Positions 45,430 to 54,900 are shown, counted from the stretch's first letter. The stretch: DNA of 64,000 nt from Babylonia areolata (GCF_041734735.1 NC_134903.1:1887828-1951827), one strand, 5' to 3'. Numbers and translations: made by a program. Notes: a model not told the origin generated them from the sequence alone.

Positions 45430-48400
45430 GTTAAAGTACAAAGACTCTTTTTTTAAAATAAAATATAATAACAACAATAATAACAACAACAATAATAGTA
45501 ATAATAATAACAATAACAATGATAATAATAACAATAATAATAATAATAATCTTCATCATCATAATTGCAGTAGATATCTACATGAATGAATAGATATTTA
45601 AACTATGAAAAAGACACAGCAACCACGCGGCACTGACGGGCTCAGTGTGCTGAATGTTGACCACCTGGCCGATCTCCCCGCTGTCGATGATCTCCTTGGC
45701 CTTGCACACCCAGGGGAGGTAACGCATCACGTGACACACAGCTAGCAACACATCACTGCTCTTACACGTCGACGCGATCTCCCGACAGTCGTCTTCCGAC
45801 ACCTGAAAACGCGTCATCATTCAGTTTCAGTTTCTCAAGGAGGCATCACTGTGTTCAGACAAAATCCATACATGAACATGCAACATACGGTGAGCAACAC
45901 ATCACTGCTCTTACAAGTCAACGCACTCTCCCGACAGCCTTATTCCAACACTTGAAAAAGTGTCGTTTGGTTTCAGTTTCTCAAAGAGGCGTCACTGCGT
46001 TCAGACAAATCCACATATGCTACATACTGTCAATACCGTTGCACACTGTCAATATTTTTGTATAATGCATATATTCCTTTTGTTTCACAACTGCAAATAC
46101 ACCTCAGCAATGAAACACATACTGCTTGTCTTTCACTTCGGTATATACACAGATATTACTTCTGTAAACAAAACTGTATTCATTGTCCCTCACTGCTATA
46201 AGTATACATCAATTACCTCAGTAATGAAAGCATACTGCTTGTACTTTACTACAATAAACACACAAACATTACCTCAGCAGTTAAACAAGCATTCCTTGCT
46301 CCTCATCACGATATATAGATAGATATATATATTACCTAAGTAATGAAACATATTTCTTGTCCCTCACTACATTATATATCAAAATATTACGTCTGTAATT
46401 AAACATGTATTCTCTGTATATGAAACTAAAAATACACACATTTCCTCAGTAATTAAACACATTTTCAACTGTCTATCTTACTAAAGCTGAGTGGTTAAAG
46501 CACTGAACTTTCAATCTGAAGGTCCCGGGTTTGAATCCTGGCTGACACAACTGACAGGTTAATTGTTTCTGGAGCTTTTTATTTCAATCTCCGAAGTCAA
46601 CAGATGTTTGACCTGCTAGTGCCTGAACCCACATCATCTGTAGACCCATGCACAAGATCAAATGCGCATGTTAAAGATCCCCGTAATCCCTCTCAGCATC
46701 TGGTGGGACATGAAAACAGGTCCACTTCCAGCAAGCATATCCACCAAAATGGAGTACGGCTGCCTACACATCGGGGTAGAAGTCATGCACGAAAAAAAAC
46801 CCACTGGTACATATGTGAGTGATCATGGGAGTAACAGTCTATGAACGTACAATAAGAAGATGAAAGTGTCTTACCGCCATGGGTTTTTCCAGCAGAATGT
46901 GGTATCCCTTCTTAGCAAAAGCCACGGCAGGGTCCTGAACAATACACAGCCAACATAGTCAGTGATACACACTGCATCAGCTGCTGTGAGACAGTGGTCA
47001 GCATCACAGACATAGAACCTGGAGGTGAGGTGTTCAAATCTCATCAGCTGCTTTACTGTTAGTGTTACTGTAGGGTGTTTAAAACACTGGCAATTAACAT
47101 AGAAATCCTGTGTAAATGTAATAACTTGATAAGATATGTGATAGTTCAATATGCTTTTTTTTTTTTAATGGAAAGGTCTGTGCCAGTTGTGTGTGTGTGT
47201 TTTGTGTGTGTGTGTGTGTGTGTGTGTGCATGTGTGTGTGTGTGTGTCAAAACATCAACATTCTGAAATGACTTGCTTTCATACATTTATCTGCCTTTTT
47301 CATTTATCATCATTATTATCACTGTATCATTTTCATCATTATCACGCAGAAAAACTTTCTTTTAAAGTATCAACATTCAGAAATAACATACTTGCTTTCA
47401 CTCCATTCATCTTCCTCATCACTACCCCCTCCCTCCACTTCATCACCATGACCTCATTCACCCTCACCCTTCCCCCTCCTCCACCAACACCATCCCCCAC
47501 CCCACCCTCCCCTCACTGAACCAACCCCCTCCCCCACTCACTTTGTGCAGTCTGTCGGCCCCCCCCCCCCCACCCCCACCCTCACTGAACCAACCCCCTC
47601 CCCCACTCACTTTGTGCAGTCTGTCGCCCCCCCCCCACCCCCACCCTCCCCTCACTGAACCAACCCCCTCCCCCACTCACTTTGTGCAGTCTGTCGGTCG
47701 TGGCAATGATGACGCAGTCAGCAAACTTTTCCTTCTCTGCTGCCTCCGTCCAGCCTGAAATCGACTTCACAGTTTCAGTTTCTCAAGGGGGCGTCATCGC
47801 ACAGACGCCTGAACAGCAACATGACTCAACATAGTAGTCAGGCCTTGAGTGCATGCAGGTACGTCTCTTTGTGTACCTATCATATATGTATCTTTGTGTA
47901 CCTATCATTGTGTACCTATCATACACGCATCTTTGTGTACCTATAAGAGTGGATTTCTTCAGCAGAGTTTTGCCAGAGGACAAAACTTTTGTCGCTGTGA
48001 GGTCTTTTTCAGTGTGCCAAGTGTGTGCTACACATGGGACTTCTGTTTTTCACCTCAACTGAATAACCAGATGCTCAGTTTCATTTTCCAGTCCAAGGCC
48101 GTGACAGGATTTGAAGCAAGACCCTCAGAGATGCTGTGTTGACAGATAAGCATCTTCACCATTCTGCTGCCTTCCCCCTTCACAGGAAACGTTTAACGCC
48201 CTGACTGAGATCAGTGTGGTGTGAGTGTGCAGTGCACTCACTACTTTCTGTGCACTCAGCAATGATGTCACTCATGAAGTGCAGTCACTACTTTCTGTGC
48301 ACTTAGCAATGATGTCACTCGTGAAGTGCAGTCACTACTTTCTGTGCACTCAGCAATGGTGTCACTTGTGGAGTGCAGTCACTACTTTCTGTGCACTTAG

Positions 48401-49305
48401 CAATGGTGTCACTCGTGAAGTGCAGTCACTACTTTCTGTGCACTCAGCAATGATGTCACTCGTGGAGCGCAGTCACTACTTTCTGTGCACTTAGCAATGG
48501 TGTCACTCGTGGAGCGCAGTCACTACTTTCTGTGCACTTAGCAATGGTGTCACTCATGAAGTGCAGTCACTACTTTCTGTGCACTTAGCAATGGTGTCAC
48601 TCGTGGAGCGCAGTCACTACTTTCTGTGCACTCAGCAATGGTGTCACTCGTGGAGCGCAGTCACTACTTTCTGTGCACTTAGCAATGATGTCACTCGTGG
48701 AGCGCAGTCACTACTTTCTGTGCACTTAGCAATGGTGTCACTCGTGGAGCGCAGTCACTACTTTCTGTGCACTTAGCAATGGTGTCACTCATGAAGTGCA
48801 GTCACTACTTTCTGTGCACTTAGCAATGATGTCACTCGTGGAGCGCAGTCACTACTTTCTGTGGACTTAGCAATGATGTCACTCGTGAAGTGCAGTCACT
48901 ACTTTCTGTGGACTTAGCAATGACATCACTCGTGGAGCGCAGTCACTACTTTCTGTGCACTTAGCAATGATGTCACTCGTGAAGTGCAGTCACTACTTTC
49001 TGTGCTCTCAGCAATGGTGTCACTCGTGAAGTGCAGTCACTACTTTCTGTGCACTTAGCAATGATGTCACTCATGAAGTGCAGTAACTTCTTTCTGTGCA
49101 CTTAGCAATGATGTCACTCATGAAGTGCAGTCACTATTTTCTCTGCACTTAGCAATGATGTCATTTATTTTGCTAAACAAGAGAAGTGCAATTCCTAGAG
49201 GAAGAAATCTGGCTGAAGAATCTGAATGGTGACGGACACCCTGACCTGTAAGGTCTGGCTGATCTCAGCGAGCTGACAGCCCCTCAGGTTCAAAAGTAAT
49301 CAAAT

Positions 49306-49346
<41 letters not shown>

Positions 49347-49870
49347 TTATACATACAAGCATGAATGCTTGTACACACATGCACAATTTGAACGTGAAGG
49401 CACATGCATATTACATGCACACAAACATGCACACACACACACACACACATATGCAAAAGTGATGACAACATACTCTGAAAGGCAAATTTATCTGGAATGT
49501 CGTGCTCATTTTGTACTCTCTTTCTGTAGAAATCTCTAGGATCCGCTACTCCGACAATCTGAAAGGACAGAAAGACAACAGAAATTAGAATCATCAGCAC
49601 AGTAAATACCTGTTACACATGAGTTACCTGCAATAGGGGGAGTGTGTGAACATGTATGTGGGAGTGTACACATGTACAAACTTCTACATGTGACACCTCA
49701 AACACAAGAAAGAATGAGAGATGTGTGCATGTGTGTGTGTGTGTGTGTGTTCAAATCTTCATGTGTGTGTGTGTGTGTGTGTGTGTGTCTGCGTTTGTGT
49801 GTCTGTGTGTGTGTGTGCGTGTGTGTGTCTGTGTTTGCATGCACAAGTACATGCATAAATGTTAGTGCAC

Positions 49871-49917
<47 letters not shown>

Positions 49918-50119
49918 CATATAAAGTATGTAGATTTGAATGTTTTTGCTTGTTCTGGGTACCAATCAATTCATGGTGTAAAAATATGAAATCTCCAAAA
50001 GCCATCAGGTACTATTTGCTGTTGTTGTTGTTCTGTTGTTTTGTTTTGTTTGATATTTGGTGGTGGTGGTTGTTTCTTTTAAGAAAATACAACCAAATTC
50101 CCATTCATTTTTCTCTTGC

Positions 50120-50214
<95 letters not shown>

Positions 50215-50297
50215 TAATATGGAAATAATCACAATAAATCCTCCACAACCAAGTATCATTTGTGTGATTTAATTTTCATATTACTAAATTTCAAAAC

Positions 50298-50365
<68 letters not shown>

Positions 50366-50555
50366 AAAGTTACATCCACACATACATGTCCAAAACAACA
50401 AACCAAGCACAGTTTTTTGTCATCACCTTGAAATCCTGAGGAAAAGCGACAGCATAGAAAGCATATCTAAAGCCCCGGTTTCCCGCTCCAATCAGAACAC
50501 AGGTCACAGGTTTTGCTGTCCCTTCCCCCCCTTCCTTTCTTTTGTCTGTCGACAT
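32349..50555 (-). CDS. Gfo/Idh/MocA-family NAD(P)-dependent oxidoreductase, 12 coding exons
   Basis: Minus-strand exons 50427-50555, 49474-49558, 47681-47754, 46875-46934, 45638-45802, 44173-44361, 42883-42975, 41856-41984, 38906-39007, 35970-36036, 35237-35340 and 32349-32477 join in phase to 1326 nt, 441 residues plus stop. A Rossmann dinucleotide loop GAGNRG is at 23-28. IVGVADPRD (44-52) is the second strand and [10 protein letters not shown] (86-95) the third. EKP (112-114) holds the family's conserved Lys. HDVDLI (202-207) lies in the substrate-side domain. A Cys cluster [11 protein letters not shown] (241-251) and [11 protein letters not shown] are typical of one subfamily. It should reduce or oxidise a sugar-like substrate in the cytosol; the substrate is unknown. 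No signal peptide. Convergent with the protease homologue. Confidence 0.9.
32700..32735. repeat. (CT)n microsatellite
   Basis: Follows a short TACCAC/CTG stretch. Duplicated in copy B (63876-63904). Confidence 0.9.
32915..34250. repeat. Minisatellite with CA tracts, ~60-bp unit x ~20
   Basis: Unit ATGTAATCTCATACTGTTCA + AAGAGCTTTCACATGACTGT + ATTCACACA(CA)n. Unit length varies through the CA tract. Located in intron 11 of the oxidoreductase. Confidence 0.93.
34325..34735 (-). mobile_element. SINE-B, full-length tRNA-derived copy (reference copy)
   Basis: The reverse complement reads head (A-box TGGCCGAATGGTTAAGACG, B-box GGGTTCGAATCCC), body (GAGACGATAAACCAAGGTCC, GAAAAAGAACCCATGGCAAT), then the 3' domain (CAGGCATCTGCCTAGCAGAT, GCAGTGACGCCTCC) ending AACTGAAAG. 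About 410 bp. It defines the family whose pieces recur through the window. Confidence 0.9.
34740..35236. other. Intron 11 sequence, nothing recognised
   Basis: AT-rich, no repeat or exon seen. Confidence 0.4.
35237..35340 (-). CDS. Oxidoreductase exon 11
   Basis: Encodes [20 protein letters not shown] and [14 protein letters not shown]. Acceptor GCACAG, donor GTAAGA, phase 1 in and 0 out. Confidence 0.85.
35670..35968 (+). mobile_element. CA repeat and two tandem SINE-B 3' domains
   Basis: After a CA tract, two successive copies of GTTGGGTTACGCTGCTGGTC...GCATCTGCTTGA (35738 and 35857) end in GATACTGATACTG next to the exon 10 donor. Confidence 0.75.
35970..36036 (-). CDS. Oxidoreductase exon 10
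   Basis: Encodes [20 protein letters not shown] and NT. Acceptor TTTCAG, strong donor GTAAGT, phase 0 in and 1 out. Coordinates by eye, edges good to a base or two. The donor abuts a SINE-B 3' end. Confidence 0.8.
36045..36250 (+). mobile_element. SINE-B body fragment
   Basis: Contains GATGATAAACTGAGTTCC, CGTAAAAGAACTCATGGCAA, TTGTCCCTGGCAAAACTCTG and CACTTTGATAGGAAAA. Head missing. Confidence 0.7.
36690..36815. repeat. CA / CACT microsatellite
   Basis: Alternating CTCA and CA tracts. Confidence 0.9.
36925..37110 (-). mobile_element. SINE-B body whose head is amplified into the next array
   Basis: CATAATTTTGCCAAAAGAGG...CTGAACGACAAGATGCTCAG...GTGGGAATGGATACC is antisense SINE-B body; it continues without a break into the 37100-38085 repeat. 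Confidence 0.8.
37100..38085. repeat. Minisatellite built from a SINE-B tRNA head, 56-57-bp unit x ~17
   Basis: Unit CACTCTCACGGACACTGTGT + TGGTAGATAAACCTCTTAAA + CATTCTGCTACCTTGAACC is the antisense of the SINE-B head, matching 34665-34735. The array keeps a degenerate A-box region in every unit. Confidence 0.88.
38405..38765 (+). mobile_element. SINE with B-box and SINE-B body
   Basis: CACTGGTTCGAATCATGG (B-box), CCCTCCACTAGACCTTGAGT, GATCAGACGATAAACCAAGG, GCACGTAAAAGAACCCATGG, TTGTTCCTGGCAAAATTCTG, CACTTCGATAGGAAAA. Same type as the antisense copy at 13345-13620. Confidence 0.8.
38906..39007 (-). CDS. Oxidoreductase exon 9
   Basis: Encodes [20 protein letters not shown] and the segment REVRIYGTK. 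Acceptor GTGAAG, donor GTTAGT, phase 0 on both sides. Confidence 0.85.
39090..39235. repeat. GT microsatellite and GTGCATGT-like repeats
   Basis: In intron 8, about 90 bases upstream of the exon 9 acceptor. Confidence 0.8.
39640..40540. repeat. CA-rich minisatellite, AGATACTAACATACACACAC unit
   Basis: Repeated AGATACTAACATACACACAC with alternating CTCACATGCACACAC and CACTTACACAC spacers, about 25 units. Confidence 0.92.
41105..41850. repeat. CA-rich minisatellite, ATGTTTACAAACACAACACA unit
   Basis: Long CA tracts separated by ATATGTTTACA and TTTACAAACACAACACAC. It ends 9 bases from the exon 8 donor. Confidence 0.92.
41856..41984 (-). CDS. Oxidoreductase exon 8
   Basis: Encodes [30 protein letters not shown] and [10 protein letters not shown]. 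The acceptor TGTGCAG follows a GAT/GGT trinucleotide repeat and the donor GTATGC is followed within 9 bases by a GT microsatellite. Confidence 0.88.
41990..42360. repeat. CAC/CAT trinucleotide repeat and 36-51-bp units
   Basis: ACCACCACCACCACTGCCGT + CATTGTTGACATCACC units adjoin the exon 8 acceptor. On the minus strand frames give poly-Gly/Val/Asp artefacts. Confidence 0.9.
42365..42880. other. Intron 7 sequence: AT-rich, then poly-C/CA
   Basis: A-rich and AAT-rich to 42650, then a C-run (42660-42674) and CCCCA stretches. No gene seen. Confidence 0.5.
42883..42975 (-). CDS. Oxidoreductase exon 7 (Cys cluster)
   Basis: Encodes [20 protein letters not shown] and [11 protein letters not shown]. 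Acceptor CTGCAG, donor GTAGCC (weaker), phase 0 on both sides. Confidence 0.85.
43110..43715. repeat. Minisatellite, 27-30-bp unit, ~20 copies
   Basis: Unit CAGACAGCCAATCAACATCA + ACCAACACAT in intron 6, with a 27-base variant lacking ACA. Confidence 0.93.
43790..43915 (-). mobile_element. SINE-B 3' domain
   Basis: CTCAAGGAGATGTCACTGAG...ATCTGCTAAGCAGATG...CTTAGTCAGGCCTTGA, antisense orientation. Confidence 0.7.
44173..44361 (-). CDS. Oxidoreductase exon 6 (HDVD motif)
   Basis: Encodes [32 protein letters not shown] and [15 protein letters not shown]. Acceptor TGTCCAG, donor GTTAGA, phase 0 on both sides. Confidence 0.88.
44405..45320. repeat. Minisatellite, ~26-bp unit, more diverged to the right
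   Basis: TGTAAAGGTAATGACACTAT + ACAGTG from 44405, about 44 bases from the exon 6 acceptor. After 44830 units diverge to TGTAAAGGTATTGACATTGT and form a longer period of about 180 bases. Confidence 0.9.
45400..45555. repeat. (CA)n and AAT/AAC repeats
   Basis: Short CA tract then imperfect AAT/AAC repeats. Confidence 0.88.
45638..45802 (-). CDS. Oxidoreductase exon 5
   Basis: Encodes [21 protein letters not shown] and [14 protein letters not shown]. Donor GTCAGT, phase 0 on both sides. A decayed partial copy of its 5' edge lies at 45888-45965. Confidence 0.88.
45825..46025 (-). pseudogene. Decayed duplicate of the exon 5 edge between SINE-B 3' ends
   Basis: 45888-45965 matches 45736-45815 (CAACACATCACTGCTCTTAC shared, then TCTCCCGACAG), i.e. 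the first ~20 codons and acceptor of exon 5. In the exon frame it meets a stop after three codons. Each copy is followed by CAGTTTCTCAA-type SINE-B 3' sequence, so both were duplicated together. Confidence 0.7.
46085..46475. repeat. Degenerate minisatellite, ~60-bp unit
   Basis: Repeats of ACCTCAGTAATGAAACATAT + TTCTTGTCCCTCACTAC + ATATATAC with much divergence, about 6 units, in intron 4. Confidence 0.6.
46485..46862 (+). mobile_element. SINE-A, diverged near full-length copy
   Basis: A-box GCTGAGTGGTTAAAGCAC, B-box GGGTTTGAATCCTG, then GTGCCTGAACCCACATC, ATGCGCATGTTAAAGATCCC, AAAATGGAGTACGGCTGCCT. Ends about 12 bases before the exon 4 donor. Confidence 0.85.
46875..46934 (-). CDS. Oxidoreductase exon 4 (EKP motif)
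   Basis: Sixty bases encoding [20 protein letters not shown]. Acceptor TTCAG, donor GTAAGA, phase 0 on both sides. Confidence 0.88.
47190..47250. repeat. (GT)n microsatellite in intron 3
   Basis: GT tract. The rest of 46935-47460 is unrecognised. Confidence 0.85.
47505..47697. repeat. Three tandem copies of the exon 3 end plus its donor
   Basis: CCCCCTCCCCCACTCACTTT + GTGCAGTCTGTCG occurs at a period of about 70 bases. On the minus strand each copy reads CGACAGACTGCACAAA|GTGAGTGG. Exon edges fall at 47681 (real), 47611 and 47542. Confidence 0.88.
47681..47754 (-). CDS. Oxidoreductase exon 3
   Basis: Encodes [20 protein letters not shown] and RLHK. Acceptor TTTCAG, donor GTGAGT. Phase 1 in and 0 out. 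Its 3' edge and donor are repeated twice more just downstream. Confidence 0.85.
47765..48178 (-). mobile_element. SINE-B, near full-length copy with internal expansion
   Basis: Antisense order as in 34325-34735, with CAGTTTCTCAAGG at one end and CACCATTCTGCTGCCTTCC (head) at the other. Internal ATCTTTGTGTACCTATCA is repeated about four times (47865-47945). Confidence 0.82.
48190..49165. repeat. Minisatellite, ~47-bp unit, ~20 copies
   Basis: Unit GCAGTCACTACTTTCTGTGC + ACTTAGCAATGATGTCACTC + GTGGAGC. Intron 2. Confidence 0.93.
49300..49920. repeat. CA/GT microsatellites around exon 2
   Basis: CA tracts at about 49310-49342 and 49430-49449, GT tracts at 49730-49752, 49759-49790 and 49873-49917. 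Confidence 0.85.
49474..49558 (-). CDS. Oxidoreductase exon 2
   Basis: Encodes [15 protein letters not shown] and DIPDKFAFQ. Acceptor TTTCAG, donor GTATGT, phase 0 in and 1 out. Confidence 0.85.
50125..50365. repeat. Two (CT)n-(CA)n blocks
   Basis: TGTC/CT/CA at 50125-50212 and CT/CA at 50298-50362, just inside intron 1 from exon 1. Confidence 0.9.
50427..50555 (-). CDS. Oxidoreductase exon 1 (Rossmann N-terminus)
   Basis: Starts [10 protein letters not shown] and includes [15 protein letters not shown]. The donor is GTGATG. An acceptor-like TTCCAG just upstream (exon edge about 50575) suggests that a 5' exon precedes it. The frame stays open across that boundary. Confidence 0.85.
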
Positions 50556-50653
50556 CTTTCCAAACTTCAGTAAATCTGGAAGCAAAGAAATGCACTATGA
50601 CTGCTCGGGAACAGAAACCATTCGAAATTTGCTTTCCTCTTAAGAGTCAGAAT

Positions 50654-51110
50654 CATGTTACAACTCCATCATCATCATCATCATCATCATCATGGCCTGG
50701 CTTCGCTGACGAAGATCTAGGAAGGGCGTTGTCCACGTCTGATGCAGGCACGCTCATGGCTGACAAGGCCAATGCGGGAAAAGCAGAGTCGGCCGCAGCG
50801 GTTGCAAGGGAAAGTCTGGTCTGGGTTCGCGGCTGCAGCGTCGTGATTCTTCCTCCTCCTGCGTTTGTCCTCAAGGCTGGCCCTGCGGTTGTTTTCGAAG
50901 GAGGAGACAGCTTGGTGGATGGTGCGTCGCCAGGTCTCTCGATCAGCGGCTACTGCGGACCACTGGCGATGGTCAATGTGACAGGCACCGAGAGCTTTCT
51001 TCACGGAGTCTTTGTATCTCTTCTTGGGTGCTCCTCTGTCACGGTGGCCAGTGGACAGTTCGCCATACAGCGCGATCTTGGGCAGGCGGTGGTCCTCCCA
51101 TGTTACAACT
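50654..51110 (-). mobile_element. 5'-truncated LINE with 12-bp target-site duplications
   Basis: CATGTTACAACT occurs at 50654-50665 and 51099-51110. Between them the minus strand encodes the end of a finger-type LINE: EDHRLPKIALYGEL, DRETWRRTIHQAVSSFENNR and CNRCGRLCFSRIGLVSHERA, then an ATG-triplet tail. Related to, but distinct from, the element at 5105-7858. It lies just upstream of oxidoreductase exon 1. Confidence 0.92.
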
Positions 51111-52028
51111 AAATGTGTATAAACTGTCATTCTTTTTTTTTCCCCTGTAATAGTTGAGAAATATGCATTATTCTAACTGGACATTTCAAAGGCAATATGA
51201 ATACTATTTTTTTACACCTGATAATATTGTGTGCACTCTGCTACAATGCTGGCAGAGTATGGCTCACACAAATGGCCTGATGGAGAATAAAGATGTAAAT
51301 GTGAAAGGTCAATGCTCTTTGTGAAAGGGTGTGTGAATACTGTTCCAATCCTGACAACATCAGTGTCTCTGACCATCTGTGTCATTTTGTGATCATGATA
51401 CCGCTTTCTCTTTTATCTTAAGCCCTTTGTAGCAATATAAATACATAAATTTCAGAATGTAGAGTTAATATTTTTAGTAAACATTAGTAGGCTTTTGGGT
51501 TTTTACAAAACTATAAGAATACATTCATGGTCTTTGTACTACATGTAAGTTCCTCCTTCCTCCTGATACGCAACTGAAACAACGGCCATTCTTTCTGATG
51601 ACCGTGTCACCACTGGTTTGTGCTGGGGATTTTCATATTTCTATAATTCAACCAACTCTGATATAGATTACATGATTTTTGATCAGTTGACCTCATGCAT
51701 GAATGTGGTATAATACACACAAAGGAAGTTCAAACATTAACAGGTGTATGCACCTGTATCGTACTGTATTGTAATGTACTGTATTGTATCCCGTTGTATT
51801 GCCTTGCCTTGCGTTGTGTTGTGTTGTGCTGTGTTGCATTGTGCTGTGCTGTGCTGTGCTGTGCTGTGCTGTGCTGTGTTGTGTTGTCATTTTTGGTCAA
51901 AACAGATTTCCCTGGGTGAAATTCATGCTCCTCCCTGAGAGCACATCACCACAGTGCAGCATCACCTTTTCGTTTTCTTCTTCTGTCTGCAACGTGCAAG
52001 TGCTTAGTACTTTTACGGTCAAATAAGA
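51111..52028. other. Oxidoreductase 5' region with a TGTGC/TGTAT pentamer repeat
   Basis: 51760-51893 is an imperfect pentanucleotide array (TGTAT, TGCCT, then TGTGC). The rest is unrecognised. Confidence 0.6.
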
Positions 52029-52029
52029 T

Positions 52030-52150
52030 TTTTCAACAGGATTTTGCCAACCTTCTTTTTGCTGTGGGTTATTTTACATGCACAAAGTGCTGCTGTACAC
52101 AGTCTCATCTGAATGACCAGGTCCCAGACCACCATTCAAGGTCTATAGTG
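52030..52150 (-). mobile_element. SINE-B body fragment
   Basis: GGATTTTGCCAACCTTC...GTCTCATCTGAATGACCAGG is antisense SINE-B body. Confidence 0.6.
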
Positions 52151-52174
52151 ATTAAAGGTCCCATTGCCTTTCAT

Positions 52175-52450
52175 GGCCATCTGGGTGGTGAAACCACTGT
52201 GTCTTGGACTTGGCACAGAAAGGCAGAACCCCCATCAGTGCAGTGAACCACTGTGTCTTGGACTTGGCACAGGAAGGCAGAACCCCCATCAGGGCGGTGA
52301 AACCACTGTCTCTTGGACTCGGCACAGAAAGGCAGAACCCCCATCAGGGTGGTGAAACCACTGTGTCTTGGACTTGGCACAGGAAGGCAGAACCCCCATC
52401 AGGGCGGTGAACCACTGTGTCTTGGACTCGGCACAGAAAGGCAGAATCCC
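52175..52450. repeat. Minisatellite, ~55-bp unit x 5
   Basis: Unit GTGTCTTGGACTTGGCACAG + AAAGGCAGAACCCCCATCAG + GGCGGTGAAACCACT. Confidence 0.93.
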
Positions 52451-53893
52451 ATCTTCTCCTTCCACCAGTTTAACTTCACCTGACTGATGTTGGGTACCTG
52501 TTCACAACCTGGGTGTAGTAAGGAAAATCTGATGTAGAGTGCCTTTCCTAAGGACTGAACACTATGCCGAAATGGCGCCTTGAACCTTGATCACTGATGA
52601 ACAACGGATAAGGTCAACGCTTAACTGATTCTGCCACAATGCCTCTGAAGGTCTAGTGGAGCTGGTTGTAAAAATCCTTGTCAGCATATGGGACTTGAAC
52701 TTGTGGATACTTTATCACTTCCTAGTCAGACACATTAACACTTGGCCACTGCTCCACACGGCTGTTGATTCAGACTATCATTCCCTTCCTTCTTTGAAAT
52801 GAATCTAAGCTATCTTTTCCCTCTCCCTCTAAATATGATCAATCAAAAAGTGTAACTGTAAGTGTAATTCAGTATTTCTCTACTTTGAATCAACAGGTTA
52901 ATTACGGAGAAAATAAACCATCAATCAAGTATAGTAGCTTTAAGGCAAAGTGTATACTGTTAATGAATATGCCATTATCATATGGTTTCTAAAAGTATAT
53001 GAGTTTTCATTCCAGTACCCTCATGGACAGTATAATATAACTGTGAAAATATTAAGTACTAACAGCATGTATGCATCGTCACATCTTTAAAATGGAATAT
53101 CTTCAGAACCAATCAAGATATTCACTTACTCTTTTTTTTGTTTTTCTTATATTGTCATGTTGTTTGCCAAAAATCACATTTCAGTCCTTGTAATGAACAT
53201 TTAAATTTTCACTGCCACCACCTACTGTTATTCAATAATTCACCACTTACAATCAACAGCTGATTACAGAAAATGATTCCATCAATCGAGTATGTTTTAA
53301 GGCAAAGTGTAGACTGTAATTCAATATTTCACCAATCAGGATCAACAGGTTAATTATGGAAAAAGAAAACCATGAATCAAGTATCATTGTTAACTTTTGG
53401 GGTGAAGGTTGACCATCTATAGCTCTTTAGTTAAAAGTATGACAGAATTGGTGATAAACTGGGTCAAGAGTTCCTGGGCTGGGGTTCATGTCAGTAAGGA
53501 AAGGGAACACAACTGTTGTCTCCCTTGTCGAATTTGTAGGTCATGACAACAACCAATGAACCTCTCCCCCGATCTCAGTCAACATCCTCACCTTAGTTTT
53601 ACTGTCAAGGAGGCAACAAAAAAGGCAGACATGAATGCTAGACATAGCACATCTCCCACAAAATGCTGCAGAAATAAAATAACAAAATTTTTAACTCATA
53701 ATGAAATAAATAAATACATAAACCAAACTGATCAATGAAATAATAAAACAAAAAATTAAAACATACACTGAATGCAATTAAGAAAATTAAAATAAAATAA
53801 AAATGGTCAGTGTTTATCAAACTTATACACACACACAACCACCAGCAGCCCCCACCCCACCCCACCCACACACACATAAACACACACACGCAC

Positions 53894-53933
<40 letters not shown>

Positions 53934-54900
53934 CCAGTTTTGGGACTTGTCCACACCTCTGCCACTTCTAAGTTTTGAGTGAAAAACTTTACATAACTAC
54001 AAGCAAAGCATACTGCAGTAAGACCTAAAAACTTTACATAATCATAAACACATCATATTACAGTATGACCTAAAAACTTTTCATCGTGATATAAACTTAT
54101 TATACTGCACAACTGTACATTCAGACTACTGGAGTCAACATGACCCCACCCGCACTCCATCCTCCTTCATCTCTCACACACAATTAACTGGGTCATTTCC
54201 AAAGATGTAGGTCTTCCATCTAGCTCGGCAAACAACCTAGCCATCACAGATTGACATAAACTTACAGTTGGGCCACCATGCAGCAAAGTGACAACTGTGT
54301 AACCCATCACCAATAGCTATTTCCCTAAATCTCTCTTGACGGGGGAGTGGGGATACAACTTGGGCAAGACACTCTCCATTCAGGTTCAGGTTCAGGTAAA
54401 GGGCGATGCCAAGCATCGCAGCCTTGCGGCTTTGTAGTTGCACGCCCCGTCAGTTTTCGTTTTGTTTTTTGTCATCATTTTTTTTGGTCAGGTACTCCCA
54501 TTGTGATCGAATTTTCAAACCCTGATAGCCAGGACAGTCGTTGCCTCCATTGCAGTTCTGATGGTTACAGTCGGACACTATCATTCATAAAAAGGCCTAC
54601 CTGAAGCTTGAGCGAAAATAAAACCCTTGTGCAGATGGACAAACGTTACGCGCGTGTGCTCAAAACATGTCGTCTGCTCTCAATAGTCTCAAACACAAAA
54701 TTTTAAAAATCTAAAATTCAAAAAGATTTTCTTTTCTACGCGATTTTTGTGTTCATCTTGTATACATATATATATATATATATTTGCAAATGTTCTCAAC
54801 CCTATAAAATCAAAATCACACATACTGGGAAAAATGAAGAAGAAAGCGAAGTTTATAGAGAGAGATTAACGCATTTGTTTGGTCATTGACCTAAAATGTT
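52451..54900. other. Upstream / first-intron DNA, mostly unrecognised
   Basis: AT-rich. Short related blocks (TCAACAGGTTAATTA near 52890, 53240 and 53340) hint at old duplications. CA tract 53880-53932. SINE-like GGGCAAGACACTCTCC near 54363. No gene found. Confidence 0.45.

Noticed and set aside
49224-49275. Extra oxidoreductase exon between exons 2 and 3
   Set aside because: It has a donor-like GTCAGG, but exons 2 and 3 already join in phase to give the expected family sequence; inserting it adds unrelated residues.
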